From Bacteroidota bacterium (lineage in GTDB: Bacteria; Bacteroidota; Bacteroidia; Cytophagales; Cytophagaceae), in assembly GCA_023458555.1 (NCBI GenBank), contig JAEWYS010000016.1, positions 124,001-188,000 of the forward strand: a DNA stretch of 64,000 bases, read 5' to 3'. This document shows, in pieces, positions 38,449 to 47,070 of this stretch. Every line of letters starts with the position of its first letter. Within the stretch, counting starts at the first letter, position 1. Both the position numbers and the translations under genes were made by a program. Below the pieces are notes generated by a model. That model saw only the letters and a list, made by a program, of their open reading frames with translations, was not told the DNA's origin and made no database searches.

Positions 38449-38456
38449 TAGATTTG
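38449..38456 (+). promoter_or_regulatory. -7 promoter element of the TonB receptor operon
   Basis: TAGATTTG fits TANNTTTG exactly. No -33 TTTG lies 17-23 bases upstream; motif copy 1 is there instead, which suggests regulator-dependent transcription starting near 38463. Confidence 0.5.
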
Positions 38457-38465
38457 CATAAATCT

Positions 38466-38482
38466 ACTATATCTATAGACTA
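38466..38482 (+). promoter_or_regulatory. Operator-like motif, copy 2 (TonB receptor operon)
   Basis: ACTATATCTATAGACTA lies just downstream of the predicted transcription start and 13 bases before the cysteine-rich leader ORF. Together with copy 1 it could form a repression or looping pair. Confidence 0.5.
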
Positions 38483-38495
38483 AATGAATATTAAA

Positions 38496-38546
38496 ATGTG
38501 CCACTTTTATTATCCAACCTGTCCCGTGAGGGACTGTGATTTTTAG
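38496..38546 (+). CDS. Cysteine-containing leader peptide (16 aa) of the TonB receptor operon
   Basis: The mini-ORF encodes MCHFYYPTCPVRDCDF with three Cys codons in 16. The second Cys codon overlaps the 5' arm and the third directly follows the 3' arm of a GTCCC-GTGA-GGGAC hairpin (38521-38534). A second hairpin with a TTCG loop starts right after the stop. This arrangement, a Cys-rich short ORF with hairpins and then a transport operon, is what a cysteine attenuator would look like. Similar Cys-rich leaders occur at 50631 and 63651 in this window. The function is inferred from this recurrence only. Confidence 0.5.
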   Translation: MCHFYYPTCPVRDCDF

Positions 38547-38561
38547 ACATCCTTCGGGATG
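38521..38561 (+). promoter_or_regulatory. Two stable hairpins in and after the leader ORF
   Basis: Hairpin 1 is GTCCC-GTGA-GGGAC (38521-38534), with a GNRA-type loop, inside leader codons 9-13. Hairpin 2 is CATCC-TTCG-GGATG (38548-38561), with a very stable UUCG loop, two bases after the leader stop. The 5' arm of hairpin 1 could instead pair with GGGAT of hairpin 2, so mutually exclusive folds are possible. There is no T run, so control could act on translation of the TonB receptor 56 bases on. Confidence 0.5.
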
Positions 38562-38616
38562 AGCCAATTAGTTGATATATAACAGATCACTACCATTTAA
38601 AAAACATCTACATAAC

Positions 38617-41226
38617 ATGAATCAACGACTACACTATACGAGGTACAGGATCCTCATATCAATTTTAGGAAGCCTGCTGATTGCCGGAGCAGTTCAGGCA
38701 CAGGAAGCAAGTCTCATTTCAGGAAGATTGCTTGATCCTCAGGGGCGACCGATTGCAGGTGCCCAGATTGTCTTGCAAGACAACACGGCTGGAGCAACTA
38801 CTGAGGAGGATGGACGCTTCTCATTTGAAACAACGCAGACACCTCCCTTTAACATCATTATTTCTGCCGAAGGATACGAAGGTTTTGAAATAACCTATAC
38901 CGGTCCCGGCACTAATCTCAACCGCACCCTTCGTCCGGTAGCTCCGGGTGTGGAGGCAGTAACGGATGTAGGAGAAACAGAAGAAATTGCTGTAACAGCA
39001 AGACGTCGTAAGGAAAAAACACAGGACGTGCCTATTCCTATTTCCGTAGTAGGCGGAGCGCTGATTGAGGAGACCGGAGCGTTCAACGTAAACAGGGTAA
39101 AAGAACTGGTTCCAACGGTACAATTATATTCGTCCAATCCGAGAAATACGACACTGAATATCCGTGGTATAGGTTCTACCTTCGGATTGACCAATGATGG
39201 TCTTGATCCCGGTGTAGGATTTTACGTAGACGGTGTGTACTATGCGAGACCGGCGGCAACTACCCTGGATTTTATTGATGTGGAACAGATAGAGGTGTTA
39301 CGTGGACCACAGGGAACGCTTTTTGGCAAAAATACCACAGCCGGAGCCTTTAATATTACGACACGCAGACCGAGTTTTAAAACCGGTGCTGACTTTGAGC
39401 TGAGCTATGGTAACTACGGATTTATACAGGCAAAGACATCTGTGACCGGACCACTGACGAAAAAATTGGCAGGCCGTCTGTCCTTTTCAGGAACTCAGCG
39501 TGATGGTACCATTTATAATGTGCGAACAGAGAAATACCTTAATGACCTGAATAACCAGGGAGTACGTGGTCAGTTATTGTATACGCCGACCGACAAAATC
39601 AATATCCTCTTTGCGGCAGATGCAACCAGGCAGCGACCAAAAGAAGGATATGCGCAGGTGATCGCAGGAGTAGTGGAGACACAGCGTGCGGAATACAGAC
39701 AATTCCGTAATATCATCGCTGATCTGGGCTGGCAGCTGCCGAGTGAAAATCCTTTTGACAGAAAGGTCGATCAGAACTCCACCTGGCGCGCAGGCAATGA
39801 CCTCGGAGGTGCTTCGCTGAATGTCGATGCAAAGATTGGTCCCGGTACACTTACCTCCACTACGGCCTGGCGTTTCTGGCACTGGGATCCGATGAATGAC
39901 CGTGACTTTACGGGCCTTAACGCGACGGCCAAATCGCAGGCTACTTCCAAGCACAATCAATGGTCTCAGGAAGTGCGCTATGCCGGTGACTTTACCAAAA
40001 AGCTGAGCGGTGTGGTTGGTGTATATGCGATCGGACAAAATCTGTGGACAGATCCGGAACACATCGAAGAAGCAGGTGAGCATCAATGGAGATTCCAGCA
40101 AAATAACACTAATACAGAACTGTGGCAGACTCCGGGACTCTTTGACGGCCACGGGTCTGCGATCAAATCAAGACTTGAAACAGTGAGTGCCGCCGTATTT
40201 GCCAACGTTGACTGGGCTATTACACCAAAGCTTCATGTATTGCCCGGATTGCGCTACAACTATGACAGCAAAGCGGTTGATTTTAAAAGAAGAGCCTATG
40301 GATTGTATCAGACAGACAATCCTGCGCTGATTGCGATTCGCACAATTTACAATAATCAGGAGTTTAGCTTCACTACTCATGAAAGCAATGTTACCGGTCA
40401 GTTGACTGTCGCTTACAAGCCAATCGATAAGATCAATACCTTCGTCACCGTCTCTAATAGTTACAAGCCGGTTGGGGTAAACCTGGGTGGACTTCCGAAT
40501 GTCAATGGTCAGCCAGACCTGAGCCTTGCGCGTATCAGACCGGAATATGTGACGCATGCCGAATTTGGTATCAAAACATCGCCTACCAGACGTTCCATAC
40601 TGAATCTTGTAGCGCATGTGACCGATATCAAGGATTACCAGACGCTTGTTCAGGATCCTGACCCGAGTATTCTGCGTGGCTATCTGGCTAATGCGGAGCG
40701 TGCACGTGTATTGGGTGTCGAGCTGGACGGAAATATCCGTCTGAGCAAACATTTTCTGGTATACGGAGCGCTTGCTTATACTGATGGCAAGTACATTACC
40801 TTCAAAAATGCTCCGCTTCCTCTTGAGGAAACCGGAACACCCGGAGTTCCATTCAAGGATATCTCCGGCGGAAGGCTTCCGGGTATCTCTAAGTGGGCAG
40901 GTTCTCTTGGCGGTGAAGTATCCGTTCCTGGTAACCTGTTGAAGCAATATGGGAAGTTCTTCCTTGGAGCGGACACCTACTACCGTTCAGACTTCTCTTC
41001 AAGTCCTTCTCCGTCCAAGCATCTTAATATAGACGGATACGCTCTCGTTAACGCTCGTATTGGTTTCAGAGCAACGGCAGGAACAAGCATCTTTGTATGG
41101 GGTAGAAATATTCTGGATACCAATTACTTCGAGCAGTTGCTTCCCGGAGCGGGTAATGCCGGACATTACGCAGCTGTATTGGGAGATCCGAGGACATATG
41201 GTATCACTATAAAGCAGTCTTTCTAA
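38617..41226 (+). CDS. TonB-dependent receptor with carboxypeptidase-regulatory-like domain
   Basis: From the ATG at 38617 the protein has 869 residues with a signal peptide (RILISILGSLLIAGAVQAQ). A CarboxypepD_reg-like domain follows (LISGRLLDPQGRPIAGAQIVLQD). The plug domain (QDVPIPISVVGGALIEETG ... VEQIEVLRGPQGTLFGKNTTAGAFNITTRRP) and a 22-stranded-type barrel end in ...PRTYGITIKQSF with terminal Phe. The TTG at 38572 would add 15 non-signal-like residues and is unlikely. Its own ExbB/ExbD/TonB genes follow. The substrate is unknown. The Cys-rich leader and the peroxiredoxin in the operon point to a sulfur compound, and the PstS-like protein to an oxyanion. Confidence 0.92.
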   Translation: MNQRLHYTRYRILISILGSLLIAGAVQAQEASLISGRLLDPQGRPIAGAQIVLQDNTAGATTEEDGRFSFETTQTPPFNIIISAEGYEGFEITYTGPGTNLNRTLRPVAPGVEAVTDVGETEEIAVTARRRKEKTQDVPIPISVVGGALIEETGAFNVNRVKELVPTVQLYSSNPRNTTLNIRGIGSTFGLTNDGLDPGVGFYVDGVYYARPAATTLDFIDVEQIEVLRGPQGTLFGKNTTAGAFNITTRRPSFKTGADFELSYGNYGFIQAKTSVTGPLTKKLAGRLSFSGTQRDGTIYNVRTEKYLNDLNNQGVRGQLLYTPTDKINILFAADATRQRPKEGYAQVIAGVVETQRAEYRQFRNIIADLGWQLPSENPFDRKVDQNSTWRAGNDLGGASLNVDAKIGPGTLTSTTAWRFWHWDPMNDRDFTGLNATAKSQATSKHNQWSQEVRYAGDFTKKLSGVVGVYAIGQNLWTDPEHIEEAGEHQWRFQQNNTNTELWQTPGLFDGHGSAIKSRLETVSAAVFANVDWAITPKLHVLPGLRYNYDSKAVDFKRRAYGLYQTDNPALIAIRTIYNNQEFSFTTHESNVTGQLTVAYKPIDKINTFVTVSNSYKPVGVNLGGLPNVNGQPDLSLARIRPEYVTHAEFGIKTSPTRRSILNLVAHVTDIKDYQTLVQDPDPSILRGYLANAERARVLGVELDGNIRLSKHFLVYGALAYTDGKYITFKNAPLPLEETGTPGVPFKDISGGRLPGISKWAGSLGGEVSVPGNLLKQYGKFFLGADTYYRSDFSSSPSPSKHLNIDGYALVNARIGFRATAGTSIFVWGRNILDTNYFEQLLPGAGNAGHYAAVLGDPRTYGITIKQSF

Positions 41227-41402
41227 AATCTAACCTGTTTTCTCCGGGATGCTTCTGTCGGCGGGTCAGTCAATCCCCGGTGGAGGCTACCGGAGTTACA
41301 GGCTTTTATTTACGCGCGGCAGATACACCTGGCAGTCTGAATGCTGCCGGGCCTGTATCGCCGGAATAAACCAATAGTAGTAGTAACAAAAAAGCAAGTA
41401 GC

Positions 41403-42263
41403 ATGAACAATTCAGGAAATCTAACCGACCAGCTAAAATCGGTATTCGCACTTATCGTGATTCCGCTTACTCTTATTCTCTCCTATACCTTGTTTTATCT
41501 GGTCCTGGGCAATGCGGACAATTTCAGCAACGGAGATCCTGTCAAAGGCGATCCACTCAATTATCTCGGAATTATATACAAAGGCGGGGTGATTGTGCCC
41601 GTATTGATTTCTTTCTTTCTGCTGGTAGTGACCTTTTCGATCGAGCGCTTTATTACCCTTGGCAAAGCATACGGCCGGGACAGCCTGGCTACCTTTATCC
41701 GCCATGTAAAAGGAGATGTCAAACAGGGCCAGATTGCTTCGGCTTTGCAGCGCTGCGAGCGTCAGAAAGGCTCCGTCGGTAATGTGATTCAGGCTGTACT
41801 CAAACATTATACATCCATCGTATCGGATACCGAAACGACCAGAGAGCAAAAAAAACAGGCTGCTCAGCAGGAAATTGAAGAAGCCCTGGCGCTGGAACTT
41901 CCGGTACTGGAAAAAAATCTGACTATTATCGCTTCACTTGCTTCTACTGCTACGTTGGTAGGACTTCTGGGTACTGTGGTGGGTATGATCAAAGCATTCG
42001 CGGCACTGGCTACTACCGGGGCGCCTGATGCTTCGGCGCTTGCCAACGGTATCTCAGAAGCTCTTATCAACACGGCGCTTGGTATCGCTTCATCCACACT
42101 GGCGATCTGGTCATACAATTACTTTACAAGTCGTATTGACTCCCTGGTGTTCCATATTGATGAGATTGGTTTTACCATCACACAGCAGATAGCTTCCGCT
42201 ACGAGAAGCAAAAATCGTGGACAGTCAATCGATGTACTCAGAGAAGAAAACGCAGGCGTTTAA
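41403..42263 (+). CDS. exbB: ExbB/MotA/TolQ family proton channel protein
   Basis: This 286-residue inner-membrane protein has TM segments near residues 15-35 (VFALIVIPLTLILSYTLFYLVL), 60-80 (GVIVPVLISFFLLVVTFSIERFITL), 175-200 (LTIIASLASTATLVGLLGTVVGMIKAF) and 215-240. The GLLGTVVGMI and ALxTTGAPDASALANGISEALINTALGI stretches are ExbB/MotA signatures. With ExbD it uses the proton gradient to energise TonB. The 176 bases between the receptor stop and this ATG contain no clear terminator, so co-transcription with the receptor is likely. Confidence 0.93.
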   Translation: MNNSGNLTDQLKSVFALIVIPLTLILSYTLFYLVLGNADNFSNGDPVKGDPLNYLGIIYKGGVIVPVLISFFLLVVTFSIERFITLGKAYGRDSLATFIRHVKGDVKQGQIASALQRCERQKGSVGNVIQAVLKHYTSIVSDTETTREQKKQAAQQEIEEALALELPVLEKNLTIIASLASTATLVGLLGTVVGMIKAFAALATTGAPDASALANGISEALINTALGIASSTLAIWSYNYFTSRIDSLVFHIDEIGFTITQQIASATRSKNRGQSIDVLREENAGV

Positions 42264-42275
42264 TCCTATACAACT

Positions 42276-42872
42276 ATGGCAAGAATACGAGCGCAACGAA
42301 GGGTAATCTCGCTGGACATGACCGCCATGTGTGATATGGCGTTTCTGTTGCTTACCTTTTTTATGCTGGCCACCAAGTTTAAAGCGCCCGAAGTTGCAGA
42401 TGTAACAGTGCCGGCTTCTTTTTCAAAGAACAAATTGCCGGAGTCAGATCTGATTGTAGTATCGGTAGAGAAATCAGGCGCTGTTTTCTTCGGAATGGAA
42501 GGAGAGGCTGATCGCGGCAAATTGCTGGATCAGATTGCTTCACGGTACAAAATCAGCTATACCGGTGCCGAAAAAAAGGAGTTTACCCGTATTCCGGAAT
42601 TCGGAACAGCGATTTCGGATCTGAAGCCATTGCTGAGAGCGACCAAGAGTGATCGGGGCAGGATGCAGAAAGGGGTTCCGGTCGATTCGACCAACAACGA
42701 GCTGAAAGAACTGGTAAAGCTGGCAAAATGGACAAATCCAAAAGCGGAGATCGCAATCAAAGCGGATCTGGACCTGGATTATCCGGTAGTGGAAACAATT
42801 ATTTCGACCTTGCAGGAGCTGGATATCAACAAATTCAAGTTTGTGACCAGTCTGCAGGCTAAACCTGAATAA
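42276..42872 (+). CDS. exbD: ExbD/TolR family protein (first copy)
   Basis: This 198-residue protein has a short cytoplasmic N-terminus (MARIRAQRRVISLDMTAMCD), one TM helix (MAFLLLTFFMLAT) preceded by the conserved Asp needed for proton translocation (MCDMAFLL), and a periplasmic domain. It starts 12 bases after exbB. It differs considerably from the second ExbD that follows, so the motor may be a hetero-oligomer, as is common in Bacteroidota TonB clusters. Confidence 0.92.
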   Translation: MARIRAQRRVISLDMTAMCDMAFLLLTFFMLATKFKAPEVADVTVPASFSKNKLPESDLIVVSVEKSGAVFFGMEGEADRGKLLDQIASRYKISYTGAEKKEFTRIPEFGTAISDLKPLLRATKSDRGRMQKGVPVDSTNNELKELVKLAKWTNPKAEIAIKADLDLDYPVVETIISTLQELDINKFKFVTSLQAKPE

Positions 42873-42880
42873 GACAAGAT

Positions 42881-43396
42881 ATGGCGGAGTTAAATACAGA
42901 TTCGGGCGGTGGCAGGAGAGGAGGTAAAGGAAGAAAACGTAATAACAGTGCGTCTACCAAAATAGACATGACACCGATGGTGGATCTGGCGTTTCTTCTG
43001 ATTACCTTTTTTATGCTGACGACTTCCTTTGGTCAACCCCAGACGATGGAGGTAAACATGCCCGACAAAACAGACGATGACCGGAAAATGGAAATAAAGG
43101 AGTCCCGGACGATGACCGTGATTCTGGGGGAAGAAGACAAGGTATACTGGTACATGGGTTATCAGAATCCGGAAGTGCAGGAGACGGACTTTTCGGAGCA
43201 GGGGATACGCAGAGAGGTGGAAAAGAAAAGTGCTGTACTGAAAGAAGATCTGGTAGTTATAATTAAACCTGGTAAAAAGTCAAAATACAGAAACCTGGTC
43301 GATATGCTGGACGAGATTCATATAGCAAAAGGCAATGTCCGCTATTCGATTTCGTCTGTCAGCGACAGAGATCTGGAACTGATCAGAAACAAGTAA
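42881..43396 (+). CDS. exbD: ExbD/TolR family protein (second copy)
   Basis: This 171-residue ExbD has a Gly/Arg/Lys-rich N-terminus (GGGRRGGKGRKRNNS), then the motif KIDMTPMVDLAFLLITFFMLTT with the essential Asp in MVDLAFLL. The rest is a periplasmic domain. It starts 8 bases after the first ExbD and ends just before tonB. It should form the energising complex with ExbB and the other ExbD. Confidence 0.93.
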   Translation: MAELNTDSGGGRRGGKGRKRNNSASTKIDMTPMVDLAFLLITFFMLTTSFGQPQTMEVNMPDKTDDDRKMEIKESRTMTVILGEEDKVYWYMGYQNPEVQETDFSEQGIRREVEKKSAVLKEDLVVIIKPGKKSKYRNLVDMLDEIHIAKGNVRYSISSVSDRDLELIRNK

Positions 43397-43416
43397 TCAA
43401 ATTGAAAAGCAATGCT

Positions 43417-44220
43417 ATGACAGACAGACCTGATTTTGATTATATCGTATTTGAAGACAGAAATAAGGAATATGGAGCTTTTCATCTGAGGAAATACTAT
43501 AAAAACAGTGTATTGACGGGTTTTATAGTGGCAGCGCTGGTATTTACTTCCGCTCTGTCGGCACCATTGATTTATACCCGCTACCTGGGGGAAAAACCAG
43601 TGCAGGATGAAGACAAAGTTATTGTAGTAGATATGCTGGCCATCGAGGACCCTTTTGTACCGCCACCACCACCGGAAGAAGAAGAAATTAAACAGCCGGA
43701 GAAGCCGGTCGAAACAGCAACGGTAAAAAATCTGGAACTGGAAGTAAAACCGGATGCGGAAGTACAACATGAAGAAGTTCCGCCTACGGATGAAGAGCTT
43801 ACCGATAAGCAGTCGGGCGCTGAAACAAAGGAAGGGTCCGATATCGTACAGGTAGCCCCGGATCCGGAGCCTGTACCGGATCCAAAGCCTGAACCTCCGA
43901 AAATTGAAACCTGGGCTCCGGAGATGCCTGAGTTTCCAGGGGGGCCTTCTCAGTTGCTCAAGTTTTTCAGCAATTACCTGGAATATACTGCGAGGGCTGA
44001 GGCCGAAGGAATACAGGGAACGATCCGTGTCAGTTTTGTGGTCAATACAGACGGTACTGTTACAGATGTAAAGATTGTAAAAGGACTGGGCTACGGACTG
44101 GATGAACAAGTGATTAAAGCGTTTAAAAAGATGCCCAAATGGAAACCTGCGCGCAAGGGTGGCAAGGCCGTGCCCCTGCGTATGGTATCACCGGTGGTAT
44201 TTACTCTGGAGGACCATTGA
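43417..44220 (+). CDS. tonB: Energy transducer TonB
   Basis: The ATG at 43417 gives 267 residues; the TTG at 43402 is a less likely start. One N-terminal TM helix (SVLTGFIVAALVFTSALSAPLIY) is followed by a Pro/Glu-rich periplasm-spanning linker (FVPPPPPEEEEIKQPEKP and PDPEPVPDPKPEPPK). A C-terminal TonB domain follows (QGTIRVSFVVNTDGTVTDVKI ... ALKKMPKW-type FKKMPKWKPARKGGKAVPLRM). It transmits energy to the receptor at 38617. The PstS-like gene starts 3 bases later, so the operon continues. Confidence 0.93.
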   Translation: MTDRPDFDYIVFEDRNKEYGAFHLRKYYKNSVLTGFIVAALVFTSALSAPLIYTRYLGEKPVQDEDKVIVVDMLAIEDPFVPPPPPEEEEIKQPEKPVETATVKNLELEVKPDAEVQHEEVPPTDEELTDKQSGAETKEGSDIVQVAPDPEPVPDPKPEPPKIETWAPEMPEFPGGPSQLLKFFSNYLEYTARAEAEGIQGTIRVSFVVNTDGTVTDVKIVKGLGYGLDEQVIKAFKKMPKWKPARKGGKAVPLRMVSPVVFTLEDH

Positions 44221-44223
44221 TTT

Positions 44224-45207
44224 ATGAGAAAGCGCATAATTTTTACAGCACTTGCTGCCACTGTCTTTCTCGTGGCTGCATGCCGGTCGGTATCCGAGCA
44301 TAAGCAATCGGAGTTAAGCGGTAAAATCTCTGTTTCAGGAGCCTTTGCTCTTTATCCTCTGGTGGTAAAATGGGGACAGGAATTTGAACGCTTGCATCCC
44401 GGAGTCAGGGTTGATGTCACTGCGGGAGGTGCAGGCAAGGGTATTGCTGATGCTTTGCGGGACAATGTGAATCTTGGTATGGTCTCAAGAGACGTGGCGC
44501 AGGAGGAGATTGATCAGGGAGCCTGGGGTATTACGGTGGCAAGGGATGCGGTATTGCCTACTGTCAGCGAGGCCAATCCATATCTGAATCTCCTTCGGGA
44601 AAGGGGAATATCCAAGGATGAATTTTACAAGATATGGGTCAGCGAGGAAATAAACACCTGGGGAGACTTGTTGGGAAACGGTGCCACAGAAAGTATCAAT
44701 CGCTACAAACGATCCGATGCTTCCGGAGCGGCCGAGACCTGGGCTCATTATCTGGGTAAGGGACGAGATGACCTGGGCGGCATTGGCGTATTTGGTGATC
44801 CCGGACTGGCTTACGCGGTGAGTAATGACCGCTTTGGTATTGGTTACAACAATATTGCTTATGTCTATGATCTCCGGACGCAGCAACCTGTACAGGGGTT
44901 GTCCGTGATCCCGATAGACCTCAATGCGAACGCAAAGCTGGATTCTTCCGAAAATTTTTATCATTCGCATGCTGAGCTGGTAGAAGCGATCGCCAGTAAG
45001 TGCTACCCGTCGCCTCCGGGCAGAGAGCTTTATTTTATTTCCAACGGGCCGCCCAAAGATGCTCTGATCGTAGAGTTTTTCAAATGGGTCCTTACTGACG
45101 GGCAGCAATATGTGCCGGAAATGGGCTATATACGTCTTTCGTATCTCAAGACAGAAGCTGAGGTGGAGCTGATTAATCACTATCCGGCCTCATTTCCAGG
45201 TAACTGA
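44224..45207 (+). CDS. PstS-like substrate-binding lipoprotein
   Basis: The product has 327 residues, with a lipobox LVAAC (Cys20) after the signal peptide. The mature part opens as a PstS-family binding protein (ISVSGAFALYPLVVKWGQEFERLHPGVRVDVTAGGAGKGIADAL), with further family segments DASGAAETWAHYLG and FISNGPPKDALIVEFFKWVL. PstS-type proteins usually bind phosphate, but related ones bind sulfate, tungstate or molybdate. No PstC, PstA or PstB permease genes accompany it; it sits in a TonB operon directly after tonB. I infer that it captures an oxyanion or its ester for, or after, outer-membrane passage. Confidence 0.85.
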   Translation: MRKRIIFTALAATVFLVAACRSVSEHKQSELSGKISVSGAFALYPLVVKWGQEFERLHPGVRVDVTAGGAGKGIADALRDNVNLGMVSRDVAQEEIDQGAWGITVARDAVLPTVSEANPYLNLLRERGISKDEFYKIWVSEEINTWGDLLGNGATESINRYKRSDASGAAETWAHYLGKGRDDLGGIGVFGDPGLAYAVSNDRFGIGYNNIAYVYDLRTQQPVQGLSVIPIDLNANAKLDSSENFYHSHAELVEAIASKCYPSPPGRELYFISNGPPKDALIVEFFKWVLTDGQQYVPEMGYIRLSYLKTEAEVELINHYPASFPGN

Positions 45208-45273
45208 CCTGTTTTTGGTGGAAAGTATAAAATTGAAATATGAACATGTACAACCTCTAAACTATAAACAACT

Positions 45274-45909
45274 ATGGCAATACGATTGGGTGATATAGCT
45301 CCTGATTTTGTAGCGGAGACTACCGAGGGACGAATCAGTTTTCATCAATGGCTGGGAGAGAGCTGGGGAATATTGTTTTCTCATCCCAAAGACTTTACAC
45401 CGGTATGTACTACCGAATTGGGGACTGTTGCCAGAATTAAAGATGAATTTGATAAAAGAGGTGTAAAAGTCCTCGCTGTCAGTGTAGACCCGCTTGATGA
45501 TCACCGAAGCTGGATAAAAGATATCAATGAAACACAGCGCTGTGTGGTCAGCTATCCGCTCATAGCCGATCCGGAGCGCAAGATTGCTCTCCTGTACGAT
45601 ATGATACATCCGGCAGCCAGCGAAAACGCGACGGTACGATCGGTCTTTGTGATCGGTCCTGATAAAAAGGTAAAGCTGACGCTGACCTATCCGGCGTCTA
45701 CCGGTCGTGATTTTAACGAAATTTTGAGGGTGATCGACTCTCTGCAACTGACCGCGAAATACAGCGTAGCTACTCCGGCCAACTGGCAGGAAGGACAGGA
45801 TGTGATCATCGTGCCGGCTGTAAAGGATGAAGAGATTCCGACCAGATTTCCCAAAGGAGTAACCCGGATCAAGCCGTATCTGCGCTATACGCCACAGCCC
45901 GGCAGATAG
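45274..45909 (+). CDS. 1-Cys peroxiredoxin (Prx6 type)
   Basis: This 211-residue thiol peroxidase has the peroxidatic motif DFTPVCTTELG (Cys45). The C-terminal Prx6-type extension is long (NWQEGQDVIIVPAVKDEEIPTRFPKG). Only one other Cys (Cys90) is present and it is not in the resolving position. Prx6-type enzymes reduce organic hydroperoxides. In pseudomonads the homolog LsfA belongs to the sulfate-starvation response and supports sulfonate use. Its place 66 bases after the PstS-like gene fits a sulfur-scavenging operon. A terminator follows. Confidence 0.9.
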   Translation: MAIRLGDIAPDFVAETTEGRISFHQWLGESWGILFSHPKDFTPVCTTELGTVARIKDEFDKRGVKVLAVSVDPLDDHRSWIKDINETQRCVVSYPLIADPERKIALLYDMIHPAASENATVRSVFVIGPDKKVKLTLTYPASTGRDFNEILRVIDSLQLTAKYSVATPANWQEGQDVIIVPAVKDEEIPTRFPKGVTRIKPYLRYTPQPGR

Positions 45910-45985
45910 TATCAGAAAAGTATTCTGTTTGTATTTTTTAGTCTCGTATGAACGTTCCGCTTCATACTCGGTTTTTTCATACAAT

Positions 45986-46029
45986 ACGGTATCGCCATCT
46001 CAGACACGCAGGCGGTACCGTTTTTTTAT
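45986..46029 (+). terminator. Terminator of the TonB/peroxiredoxin operon
   Basis: The arms acggtatcgcc and ggcggtaccgt pair over 11 positions with one G-U, followed by TTTTTTATT. It lies about 75 bases after the peroxiredoxin stop. Confidence 0.78.
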
Positions 46030-46040
46030 TCTGCACCAAA

Positions 46041-46086
46041 AACCCGCAAGGTTTCATCAGCATCGAATAATAAAACCTTGCGGGTT
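46041..46086 (-). terminator. Terminator of the T9SS pseudogene
   Basis: A perfect 14-bp inverted repeat (AACCCGCAAGGTTT / AAACCTTGCGGGTT) with an 18-base loop is followed on the minus strand by a T-rich stretch (GGGTTTTTGG). It lies just after the minus-strand stop at 46093. Confidence 0.75.
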
Positions 46087-46092
46087 ATGAAG

Positions 46093-46986
46093 TTACTCTG
46101 CTGCAAATGACTTAACAATGAAATGATCTCCTGAATAAATTTTTAAAAGATACTGGCCAGCATTCAGGCTACTGGTATTTATCTGACCGGTAAAGCTGGT
46201 TTTTAGCAATGTACCATTTACTGAATAGATTTCTATTTTATCAATTGCCAGTTGAGAATTTATATTGATCATATTCCGTGTCGGATTAGGGTATACAATA
46301 ACAGTCTGTAGTAGTTGCTGCTCAGGCGTCAAGCCTGTAACAAGATCGCAGGAAGCTCCATTGGGAATACTTACTTCATGATCTCTATAGCATATCAGAG
46401 GGCCAACGTCTTCCGGAATCAGATTGATATACCTGGGTGTAAACCAGTCCAACCCGCCAGCTCTGTCCATATACCACAAGTTTGCCCATACAAAATCATC
46501 AACCGGATTAACTCTGTATTTTTTGAGCTGGTAAGAACCAATGTTTTCCGTAGCTACAGAGTCAATCTCCAGGCGAAATGCCGATGTATTTTCAGGATTG
46601 TATACAACGTCAAAAGGGACATCCAGAGTGATTATATCACCCTTTGAAACGTTAAATATATATAGCCGATCAAACGTTTGCTTGTGAGGGTTGAATAAAT
46701 ACACCGTGTCAGCATTCTGATGTATATAATAGGGTATTAGCCCGTCTGTAATTTCTGTATAATTTTCTCCGGTATATTTCTTTGTGTAATGTATTCGTTC
46801 GATTTTTCTGGCAAGTTTACCCAGCACCACTGTGTCTTTGACAGATGTGTATTTTTACAGTTGAGTATCATTAGGATCTCCTGATCCATCGGCTGTATAG
46901 ATCCATTGCGCCCCTATGGGTGCAAATTCCTGAGCATAAGTCAGTATTCCGTTCAGACATACAGCAAGCAGAAATAACTTTTTCAT
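46093..46986 (-). pseudogene. T9SS type A secreted protein interrupted by an in-frame stop codon
   Basis: Reading from the ATG at 46986 gives a signal peptide (MKKLFLLAVCLNGILTYAQ) and the family opening EFAPIGAQWIYTADGSG. The TAA at 46857-46855 (codon 44) then stops it. The same frame continues without shift as KYTSVKDTVVLGKLARKIER and on to a type A sorting domain (VIVYPNPTRNMININSQ ... LNAGQYLLKIYSG). The family normally reads through this point (APIGAxWYY...YxxVKDTVxxGKxxRKI), so one substitution explains the break. Downstream translation from an internal ATG would lack a signal peptide. Sequencing error cannot be excluded. Confidence 0.85.
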
Positions 46987-47012
46987 ATACAGTTTTTAAT
47001 AAACAGTTATAA

Positions 47013-47064
47013 AACCCTCCAAGGTTTCTAAGACGACGAATAGGAAACCTTGGAGGGTTCTTTT
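47013..47064 (-). terminator. Terminator of the beta-propeller T9SS gene
   Basis: A perfect 16-bp inverted repeat (aaccctccaaggtttc / gaaaccttggagggtt) is followed by T residues on the minus strand, six bases beyond the stop of the gene at 47071. The sequence resembles the terminator at 46041. Confidence 0.78.
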
Positions 47065-47070
47065 AAAAGC

